A stretch of 5,068 bases of DNA from Caldifarciminota bacterium (GTDB taxonomy: Bacteria > Hydrothermota > Hydrothermia > B15-G9 > WFZT01). Below the pieces are notes generated by a model, which saw nothing but the letters and a program-made list of their open reading frames with translations, was not told the DNA's origin and ran no database searches. Shown in pieces: positions 1 through 5,068 of the stretch; position 1 is the first letter of the stretch, and every line of letters starts with the position of its first letter. The position numbers and the translations under genes were made by a program. The DNA lies in contig JALSOY010000025.1 in the NCBI GenBank assembly GCA_026986235.1, positions 1 through 5,068 of the forward strand. Direction: 5' to 3'.

Positions 1-1
1 G

Positions 2-49
2 ACTGAAGATGAGGCCGTAGATTTTGTGGTAAAAGGCATTCTGAGCTGA
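2..49 (+). CDS. C-terminal tail of an unidentified plus-strand gene (5' end outside window)
   Basis: Reading from base 2 gives 15 codons, TEDEAVDFVVKGILS, ending in TGA at 47-49. Nine of the codons begin with G and the peptide has an amphipathic helical pattern, which is a good coding signature for so short a stretch. The gene would converge on the large minus-strand gene, with 20 bp between the two stop codons. The acidic T-E-D/E-E start followed by a V-D-x-V-V pattern resembles the last helix of cysteine desulfurases and other class V aminotransferases, but 15 residues are far too few to assign a family. All frames are short here, so a minus-strand gene remains possible. Confidence 0.45.
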   Translation, partial: TEDEAVDFVVKGILS

Positions 50-67
50 AAAACTGTTGTGGTAAAA
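24..67. repeat. 11-bp direct repeat TTGTGGTAAAA, two copies
   Basis: TTGTGGTAAAA occurs at 24-34 and again at 57-67, 33 bp apart start to start. The first copy lies in the probable plus-strand gene tail and the second in the gap before the stop of the minus-strand gene. Ten bases of the second copy's neighbourhood (GTGGTAAAAT, 59-68) recur at 4717-4726. No GC-rich hairpin with a T-run, hence no clear intrinsic terminator, was seen between the convergent stops. The repeat may be chance in A/T-biased sequence. Confidence 0.5.
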
Positions 68-69
68 TA

Positions 70-3000
70 TCAGGTCCCAACTTTACTTATAATTACACTT
101 TTCCCGCCTGGAATTCCGAGAATTAATGGGTTTTTCCTCACCTCGTAAACTCCATCATTGAGTGACCCCTGCACCCTGTATATTCCCTTCCTGAGAGGTA
201 TTTTCACAATGACCGGCCCTTTGCTGGAGCTCAGGATCAAAACATCTCCCTTCTTTATCACATTCAACCTGGCTTTTTTGAATCTTTCAAGGTAACCTGC
301 GGCCTCCTTTATCGAAACGAGCCTGAATCCCAGATCCCTGGCGATCCTTACCTGCCTTTCAAATGTAACCGGAAGTATGGAGTATGTGTTTTTGACTCCG
401 TGCCTCTTCATTACCTGTAGCTCAAAAGCACTTTCCGGTAAAACATGGTGGTTCATTATAACTATCCACTTATTTTCTCCCTCCTTAAGAATCCTGAAGT
501 ATTTTCTGATTGACGGATTTGAATCGTTGTAAACTTCAAAACTGTGTATCCGGTACGGATCGAAGTTAACTGTATTGTACCTGTTGCCTCCAACTCTTAT
601 GTATTTGAAGCCGGCATCCTTCACAGCCCTGACTGCCTTCGGGAAATACCTCGAATAGGGCATGTGAAATGTAAGAATTTCCTCTCCTGTAAGTTTTTCA
701 AGTATGCTTTTTGATAGCCTGAACTGACTAACCAGGGAATCATACGGAAGATTGTAAATTGCAAGAGAATGTACATGCCCGTGGGATGTTATTTCATGAC
801 CTTTTTCACTCAGTTCTTTAACCTGTTTCCGTGACATTCTTCGGATCTTTAACTCACCGGGAGGTGCCGCCACAAGATTCCCTTCTGAAAGCCACGAAGT
901 AACGATTCCGAAACTTCCCTTAGCCCCGTATTTTTCAAGGATAGGGAATGCGAACGCAAACTGAGAGATGTCTCCATCGTCAAAGGAAAATGTTACAAAA
1001 CCTCTGTAATCCCCCATAAATGGCAGAATTTTTATCTCACCTTCACTGACTTCATTTATCTCTGTCCGGGGTTCTTTCAACGAGCTCAGAGAATCCTTCA
1101 GCACGAAATAGCTCTGCTTCAGCCGCTCCCTGTAAAAGGGCCTGTCCCATCCTTTCCAGAGGAACCTGTTTGAAAACTTAAAGGACCTGCCATCAAACCC
1201 GGGTAGTGCATCAGCCACACCGTTTTCGTCGAAAATTGCAACTGAGAAAGAAATTCCGTCCGTTACCACTGCATCAACTTCAGGAGTGGAAGGGTCGTTT
1301 TGTAACACATGGTGGGATGATGGATCCGTAACATTGATGGCGTTCCAGCCCAGCCTGACTTCTATTGTTTTCCCTTTGAAGTACCAGTCCACAAGTGAAT
1401 TATCGTCCTCTTTACCGTAAATCAACCTTCCAGGATAAAAAACCCTTCCCGGTATGGTATCTCCAATCAGTGTTATTCTCTCCCTGTTGGCCTGAAGTGC
1501 AGGCTCAACAAACTTTCCCTCTCTGCGCCTTTCCGTCCGCATGGGAGAAAATCTGCCGTAAATCCAGTTTCTGTACACATTGTAGCTTTTTTCAACCAGT
1601 ATCTTCCCTCTTTTTGAAAGTTCAATAATAAATTCGGTACCGTTTTTAAACTCGTACTTCTTCCCGGGAAAGAAAAATTCGCCAAGATCCTTTCTGTATG
1701 TGTCAAGAAAAATTCGCAAAGTTTCTCTTTCCGGGTCAAATTCTCCTGAGAGTTCGATTTTAAAGTAGATATAGGTGGGATCTGAGGTTACAGAAAAACT
1801 CTGGATTCTACCATTTCCTTTCAAAAGTGGGGAAATTCCCTTCCAGTCGTCTGGATGACCGTCAATTTTTATAACTCCTGGGTCAAAACTCACAAGGCCA
1901 AAGGTCTGCTCGGCATCGTAAACATTGTGCCAGAGGTGGTTACGACTCATGGGATTCTCAAAATCCATGAAAAGCCAGTTTCTTTTAAACCACTCGTCCA
2001 TCCATTCAAAGAGGATACCACCAGCGTAACCGGCTTTAAAAATGTCCTTAAAAAGCATGAAATCTATAATCCCCTGTTGAACCTCACTATGGCCGCCCTG
2101 GTGCAAACCCATGGGGTTAAAATGCCCTATGCCTCTGGAAGATGGGACACCAAATTCTGCAACGAGTATCGGTAACCCGTCCGTCACCTCCTTTAAAGCC
2201 TTCAGGTAACCTTCAAAGCTGCCCCCGTATTCGTTGTTCATAAAATCCGGGTAGTAAGGATAGATGTGGTAGGAGGCAAAAAATCCCGCTGAATTAATGG
2301 AGGTACGGTAAAATCTGGATGGATCAACGGTAAACAGGTCGTTATCGTACTCTCTCACCCTTTCCGATTCGATGAATTCACTTATGTGGTAAAGGGGATC
2401 GAGGGTGAGCCAGTTGACAAAAGAGACTGGATGCAGGGTTCTGTACCTGACTGCTTCATAGGTTTCAATGTAATCCATCATTCTGGCAAGCCATATCTCC
2501 ATGGGGTTGCCCCTCGGTATGGAGATAAAGTTACCGACAAAGCCCGTATCGGAGGGATGGGACTTCATGGTTTTTTCAACTCCGTCAGGCTCCCATTCTC
2601 TCCCGAAAATAAAGCCAAATGTATAATCTGAAACATCCACAAAATAGCCACCCTGACCATGAATGGCATCCACTACCTTTTCTATTTCCCGTTGAATTTT
2701 CAGGGAGAATTCTTTATTCAAATAGTCCTCATTCTCAGGGACGGGCACCCATATCCCCTGAAAAAGGTATATGGGATGAGCGGAATTCTTCATGTTATAA
2801 GCAGCAAGCGCACTGTAAAAATCTGGCGGTAAAAGTGTATAAACCCTTATAGCGTTGAATCCAGCTTCCCCCATAAGCCTCAACCACCTCGCGTAATCCC
2901 CTCGCTCTGGAGTAAATTCCGCTGGGTAACTACCCGGTAACGCAGGTCCAAAGTTGATACCCTTTACAAAGTAGGGAACAAATACTGTATCAACTCCTCC

Positions 3001-3246
3001 TCCGGCTCTTGATCTCACAATCCTCACCTCCAGATGCTCGTCCACCACCCTTGAGTTCACTTTGAGACTCCCTGCGAGCATCTTCACCTTTTCCGGCGCT
3101 ATGTCCACCCCGACCTTTTTAATTACCTCTTTCTCCACCTTCTGCACACGGGGAGTGAGATACCTTTTCTCAATACGATAGAGCTGATACGAAAGACCAA
3201 AAACCACAAGAATAAGCGTAAAAAGAATCAATATCCTGACCTTCAT
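70..3246 (-). CDS. Membrane-anchored glycosidase-like / CBM9-like / polysaccharide deacetylase fusion protein
   Basis: This 1058-residue protein probably acts on an extracytoplasmic polysaccharide. Residues 4-20 form a hydrophobic signal anchor after a basic start, with no clear cleavage site, followed by a charged linker to about 60. Residues 92-450 resemble a GH2/GH5-like clan GH-A TIM barrel without the usual GH2 sandwich domains. It opens with KGINFGPALPG, has a likely acid/base Glu217 in GREWEP, a likely nucleophile Glu364 in VAEFGVPSSRG, and the barrel-closing FEWMDEWFK at 413-421. Residues 459-715 begin IDGHPDDW and look like a CBM9/DOMON-type beta domain. Residues 746-985 are a NodB/CE4 deacetylase: SFDDGD (Asp756, Asp757), HGHVH (His822, His826) and a late NHH (933-934). 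The arginine of the usual R-x-P-Y motif is His861. A beta-rich tail covers 990-1058. ATG is chosen for its GAGGA site and its coupling to the upstream TPR-barrel gene. Domain calls are from motifs; substrate and activity are inferred. Confidence 0.93.
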   Translation of the reverse strand: MKVRILILFTLILVVFGLSYQLYRIEKRYLTPRVQKVEKEVIKKVGVDIAPEKVKMLAGSLKVNSRVVDEHLEVRIVRSRAGGGVDTVFVPYFVKGINFGPALPGSYPAEFTPERGDYARWLRLMGEAGFNAIRVYTLLPPDFYSALAAYNMKNSAHPIYLFQGIWVPVPENEDYLNKEFSLKIQREIEKVVDAIHGQGGYFVDVSDYTFGFIFGREWEPDGVEKTMKSHPSDTGFVGNFISIPRGNPMEIWLARMMDYIETYEAVRYRTLHPVSFVNWLTLDPLYHISEFIESERVREYDNDLFTVDPSRFYRTSINSAGFFASYHIYPYYPDFMNNEYGGSFEGYLKALKEVTDGLPILVAEFGVPSSRGIGHFNPMGLHQGGHSEVQQGIIDFMLFKDIFKAGYAGGILFEWMDEWFKRNWLFMDFENPMSRNHLWHNVYDAEQTFGLVSFDPGVIKIDGHPDDWKGISPLLKGNGRIQSFSVTSDPTYIYFKIELSGEFDPERETLRIFLDTYRKDLGEFFFPGKKYEFKNGTEFIIELSKRGKILVEKSYNVYRNWIYGRFSPMRTERRREGKFVEPALQANRERITLIGDTIPGRVFYPGRLIYGKEDDNSLVDWYFKGKTIEVRLGWNAINVTDPSSHHVLQNDPSTPEVDAVVTDGISFSVAIFDENGVADALPGFDGRSFKFSNRFLWKGWDRPFYRERLKQSYFVLKDSLSSLKEPRTEINEVSEGEIKILPFMGDYRGFVTFSFDDGDISQFAFAFPILEKYGAKGSFGIVTSWLSEGNLVAAPPGELKIRRMSRKQVKELSEKGHEITSHGHVHSLAIYNLPYDSLVSQFRLSKSILEKLTGEEILTFHMPYSRYFPKAVRAVKDAGFKYIRVGGNRYNTVNFDPYRIHSFEVYNDSNPSIRKYFRILKEGENKWIVIMNHHVLPESAFELQVMKRHGVKNTYSILPVTFERQVRIARDLGFRLVSIKEAAGYLERFKKARLNVIKKGDVLILSSSKGPVIVKIPLRKGIYRVQGSLNDGVYEVRKNPLILGIPGGKSVIISKVGT
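292..1011 (-). other. NodB/CE4 polysaccharide deacetylase domain (residues 746-985)
   Basis: In CE4 enzymes the first Asp of the DD pair is the catalytic base. The second Asp and the two histidines of an HxxxH motif hold the metal. Here these are Asp756 (979-981), Asp757 (976-978), His822 and His826. Motif 3 reads FHMPY, with His in place of the usual Arg. The later WIVIMNHHV segment fits the conserved L-x-H motif that supplies the catalytic histidine. The metal site is intact, so the domain is probably active, removing acetyl groups from an N- or O-acetylated sugar polymer. Confidence 0.85.
1897..2973 (-). other. Clan GH-A-like glycosidase TIM barrel (residues 92-450)
   Basis: Ordered strand motifs support an (alpha/beta)8 glycosidase: FNAIRVYTLLPP (130-141), FIFGREWEP with Glu217 (2596-2598), FVNWLTLDPLYH (276-287), SYHIYPYYPDF (325-335), LVAEFGVPSSRG with Glu364 (2155-2157), and GGILFEWMDEWFK (409-421). 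Glu217 and Glu364 lie about 150 residues apart, as expected for strands 4 and 7. The acid/base position has Arg-Glu instead of the more common Asn-Glu. I know of similar uncharacterised GH2-barrel proteins but no tested activity, so the glycosidic bond it cleaves is not assigned. Confidence 0.75.
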
Positions 3247-3247
3247 T

Positions 3248-4702
3248 TTAGATCCTCGAACTGAATCCCAGTGTCAGCTGTCTGTAACTATAGTTCTCCG
3301 ATGTGATGAAGGAAGAAAAGGAAAAATAAAACTTTCCCACACCCGCTTCAAAAGAATAAGTGGTGGTCTCAGGATTACCCGAGAAAGACCTGCTCGCATC
3401 CAGATAAAAATAAAATCCTCCAAAATTTTTGAAAGCAGCCACCCCCATGGAATGAAGACTGTAATTCTCCGGAGAATAGTAATCGGGAGACCAGAACTTG
3501 TATTTTTTAAATCCGTAGGAGTAAAGGATCTTCAGGCTTACCGGTCGGGACAGGAACTCACCTGAAACATTGAGATCAAAAATTTTTCGTCCGTTACCAT
3601 CAAATGGAATCTCCCCTCTATCGTACTCTGCCTTCAATGTAAATCTTGAAAAATTTATACCGCCCCTGAACTCCAGATGTTTGATCTTGATCATCTTACC
3701 CTCTTCGAGGATCTCTTCAGAATATGCGACCTCACCATGGACAGGTCCTTTCTTAAAAGAGATTCCACCATAAAACACCCCGGTAAAACCCGCACCCGGT
3801 GATATGGTAGCTTTAAAATCATGGTATTTTAAAACAATTCCGGGCTGGATCAAATATACCTGCCTGCTCGAGTCCCCTCCAAATCCTGTTCTGTGGTAGG
3901 CAGTTCTCATGGTAAAGTCCAGGTATCTCGTTACATACTTACTGGCAATCAGTATAAAATTAAGGTGATTCATAACACTCAAAGAATCCTTCTCCCTGGC
4001 AGGCATGAGTTTCACCTCAATAGACGGTCTCATCAGGTATCTTACCCTGCGGATACCCTCAACTGCCTGAGAATCCGGCAGGGCCCTTTTGTACCATGAT
4101 AGTGCGCTGGAATAGTCCCCTTTCCACTCATATATGTTTCCAATTCTCACCAGGATGTCAGTGTTTTCAGGCGAAATCTCAAGAGATTTTTTAAAACACT
4201 CTACGGCTCTATCGTACATGTCACTCCAGATGTAAATTTCACCACACAGGCTGAATACATCGGCATCCTTATAAGTGGTGACGGCCTTTTCAATCCACTC
4301 TCTTGCGCTTTTCAGCTCCCCCTTCCACCCGTAAACCCGGGCGATTCCCATAAGGGCTTCTCTGTCATCTCCGTACTTTCTCAAAATCCTCTTGTAAATA
4401 CTAATTGAACTATCAAGCTCATCAGCCCAGGAGAGGGTGAGTGCAAGTCCCTGAAGTGCGTCGTAATCCTCTGGATTGACCTTCAGAATTTCATTGTAAA
4501 CAGCAATGGCTTTACCCAGACTATCCTGCATTCTGAAGGCGAACGCCCGTGCTAACAAAACATCTCTGTCAACCTGACCCGAATCTACCAGTGCTCCTGT
4601 TATTTTTAGCACCTCCTGGTATTTACCCTTATCGATCAAATTCCATAAACTGTCTGAGATGGAATTTGTAAAGATGGTCAGTGCAACGAGTATTTCAATC
4701 AT
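3248..4702 (-). CDS. TPR-containing outer-membrane beta-barrel protein, YaiO-like
   Basis: This 484-residue protein probably spans the outer membrane, with its TPR part in the periplasm. Residues 1-16 are hydrophobic and could be a short signal peptide, though it has Glu3 and no basic residue. Residues 17-212 hold about five to six TPR units; clear ones begin near 48, 81, 113, 147 and 181, with the recurring pattern G-x-x-Y-x-W-K-G-x-x-x-x-A. Residues 225-484 alternate hydrophobic and polar residues with many Tyr and Phe, as in a transmembrane beta barrel. The FWSPDYYSPENY segment (403-414) and overall size resemble the YaiO family. It differs from BcsC, PgaA and PelB in being much shorter. 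The ATG has an excellent AAGGAGGTT site five bases upstream, and no better start exists before an in-frame stop. It is the first gene of a two-gene operon with the hydrolase/deacetylase gene. Likely role: docking or export of a polysaccharide at the outer membrane (inference). Confidence 0.92.
   Translation of the reverse strand: MIEILVALTIFTNSISDSLWNLIDKGKYQEVLKITGALVDSGQVDRDVLLARAFAFRMQDSLGKAIAVYNEILKVNPEDYDALQGLALTLSWADELDSSISIYKRILRKYGDDREALMGIARVYGWKGELKSAREWIEKAVTTYKDADVFSLCGEIYIWSDMYDRAVECFKKSLEISPENTDILVRIGNIYEWKGDYSSALSWYKRALPDSQAVEGIRRVRYLMRPSIEVKLMPAREKDSLSVMNHLNFILIASKYVTRYLDFTMRTAYHRTGFGGDSSRQVYLIQPGIVLKYHDFKATISPGAGFTGVFYGGISFKKGPVHGEVAYSEEILEEGKMIKIKHLEFRGGINFSRFTLKAEYDRGEIPFDGNGRKIFDLNVSGEFLSRPVSLKILYSYGFKKYKFWSPDYYSPENYSLHSMGVAAFKNFGGFYFYLDASRSFSGNPETTTYSFEAGVGKFYFSFSSFITSENYSYRQLTLGFSSRI
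3253..3257 (-). promoter_or_regulatory. Ribosome binding site GAGGA of the hydrolase/deacetylase gene, inside the upstream gene
   Basis: On the minus strand GAGGA lies six bases before the ATG at 3246, within the Ser-Arg-Ile codons just before the TAA of the TPR-barrel gene. The junction reads TAAAATG, one base between stop and start. This supports the chosen start and translational coupling, so the two proteins are probably made together. Confidence 0.75.
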
Positions 4703-4705
4703 TTG

Positions 4706-4714
4706 AACCTCCTT
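4706..4714 (-). promoter_or_regulatory. Strong Shine-Dalgarno AAGGAGGTT of the TPR-barrel gene
   Basis: On the minus strand AAGGAGGTT matches the 16S rRNA tail almost perfectly. Five bases separate GGAGG from the ATG at 4702, which fixes the start and predicts efficient translation. No convincing minus-strand -35/-10 pair was found just upstream; the best candidate, TTGCCA at 4742-4747, lacks a good -10 at the right distance. Confidence 0.85.
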
Positions 4715-4717
4715 AAG

Positions 4718-4726
4718 TGGTAAAAT
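4718..4726 (+). promoter_or_regulatory. Possible extended -10 element TGGTAAAAT (plus strand)
   Basis: TGGTAAAAT fits an extended -10 (TGn plus TAAAAT, five of six to consensus) without a good -35 at normal spacing. It could drive the right-hand gene if that gene starts at the in-frame GTG at 4741. It is a weaker candidate than the TTGACA/TATACT pair downstream, and the same bases also occur at 60-68. Confidence 0.2.
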
Positions 4727-4791
4727 TTAAAGCAACCGGAGTGGCAAATCCACCTGGCGAGGGGATTCTCAAATCACTTTCCCTAAAAGGC

Positions 4792-4819
4792 TTGACATTA
4801 AAAGAATCAGTTTTATACT
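4792..4819 (+). promoter_or_regulatory. Sigma70-like promoter candidate TTGACA-N16-TATACT
   Basis: A perfect -35 hexamer TTGACA (4792-4797) is followed after 16 bp by TATACT (4814-4819, five of six to consensus). Transcription would start near 4826, only about five bases before the ATG at 4831, giving an almost leaderless message. The caveat is that the reading frame of the right-hand gene stays open upstream to 4717. If that gene starts at a GTG there, this element lies inside coding sequence and may be fortuitous. Confidence 0.5.
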
Positions 4820-4830
4820 CAAATGGCGAA

Positions 4831-5068
4831 ATGAAATTTACATTCATCTATTTCGGGGAAGAGAGTGCAGCGATATTAATAGGCGATGTAATGTTGGTTT
4901 TAGGTGATAAACAGGTGTTAAACAGTGGCCTTACGCCCGGCTTTCCTGATGCAAAAATATTCACAATTTCCCGGATCTTTTCGGATCCAGAGAGATTTAA
5001 AGAAGTTCAAAAAATAAATGAGGACCTGGAACTAACATTGTATTCACTCGATAAAAAATCCTATTCTG
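4831..5068 (+). CDS. N-terminal part of an unidentified plus-strand gene (runs off the right edge)
   Basis: From the ATG at 4831, 79 codons stay open to the window end. The protein begins MKFTFIYFGEESAAILIGD. The frame is also open back to GTG codons at 4741 and 4717 (stop at 4714), and no candidate has a good Shine-Dalgarno site, so the start is uncertain. ATG is preferred because it follows the promoter candidate and leaves room for a divergent intergenic region. I do not firmly recognise the family. The opening strand pattern and a later ISRIFSD segment recall UlaG-like metallo-beta-lactamase-fold proteins, in which that place reads ISHxHxDH; here the histidines would be missing. This is a weak resemblance. 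The gene is divergent from the polysaccharide operon and may share its control region. Confidence 0.6.
   Translation, partial: MKFTFIYFGEESAAILIGDVMLVLGDKQVLNSGLTPGFPDAKIFTISRIFSDPERFKEVQKINEDLELTLYSLDKKSYS

Noticed and set aside
1..82. Minus-strand reading SWDLIFYHNSFSAQNAF..., or an ATG at 37-39 (MPFTTKS...), as a third operon gene
   Set aside because: The first has no usual start codon after its in-frame stop at 83-85, and the second has no Shine-Dalgarno. The plus-strand reading over the same bases has a better coding pattern. It is not fully excluded.
1395..1628. Plus-strand open frame opposite the large gene
   Set aside because: It lies wholly antisense to a gene with clear domain motifs, has a low-complexity Ser/Cys/Pro/Phe-rich translation and no ribosome binding site or family pattern. 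Similar frames at 1855-2175, 2386-2631, 2619-2852, 3570-3773 and 3893-4099 (plus), and the out-of-frame minus-strand one at 1473-1739, are rejected for the same reason.
4719..4747. Minus-strand promoter TTGCCA with a -10 near 4719-4724 for the operon
   Set aside because: The -35 matches five of six, but the best hexamer at normal spacing (TTTACC) matches only three of six, so I did not list it as a feature.
4741..4753. Small inverted repeat GTGG-CAAAT-CCAC as an operator or hairpin
   Set aside because: Arms of only four bases and no extension; expected by chance in a region of this size.
1..5068. tRNA, rRNA, CRISPR arrays, insertion sequences, riboswitches
   Set aside because: No repeated spacer-repeat pattern, terminal inverted repeats, transposase motifs or conserved RNA cores were seen. 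Almost all of the window is protein-coding.

Overview
The window looks like chromosomal DNA from a diderm (outer-membrane) bacterium of moderate GC, by eye in the mid-40s percent. The evidence is a TPR plus beta-barrel outer-membrane protein, strong Shine-Dalgarno sites and standard stop codons. The two large proteins are rich in Lys, Glu and Arg and use AGG/AGA arginine and ATA isoleucine codons freely (for example the fourth and fifth codons of the larger gene). That would suit a thermophile or an uncultivated lineage, but the phylum cannot be fixed from this sequence.

Layout, left to right: (1) bases 2-49 probably hold the last 15 codons of a plus-strand gene that enters from the left. (2) Bases 70-3246, minus strand, encode a 1058-residue membrane-anchored protein. 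It joins a clan GH-A-like glycosidase TIM barrel, a CBM9/DOMON-like beta domain, a NodB/CE4 polysaccharide deacetylase and a short beta-rich tail. (3) Bases 3248-4702, minus strand, encode a 484-residue TPR plus outer-membrane beta-barrel protein of the YaiO type. Its stop codon is one base from the start of the large gene, so the two form a translationally coupled operon read from right to left. (4) Bases 4703-4830 are a short divergent intergenic region with a good plus-strand sigma70-like promoter candidate. (5) From about 4831 to the right edge lies the start of a plus-strand gene I do not firmly recognise, possibly a metallo-beta-lactamase-fold relative without its metal-binding histidines.

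The main interest is the two-gene operon. A TPR-barrel outer-membrane protein next to a polypeptide carrying both a glycosidase and a polysaccharide deacetylase is the logic of synthase-dependent exopolysaccharide export (PgaA/PgaB, PelB/PelA). The families here differ: YaiO-type instead of PgaA/PelB, and a GH2/GH5-like barrel with a CBM9-like domain instead of the GH153 or GH166 domains. No polysaccharide synthase is present, and the plus-strand reading frames on both sides suggest the operon is only these two genes. I infer that the pair modifies and passes a polysaccharide through the periplasm and outer membrane, with the synthase encoded elsewhere. The polymer is unknown.
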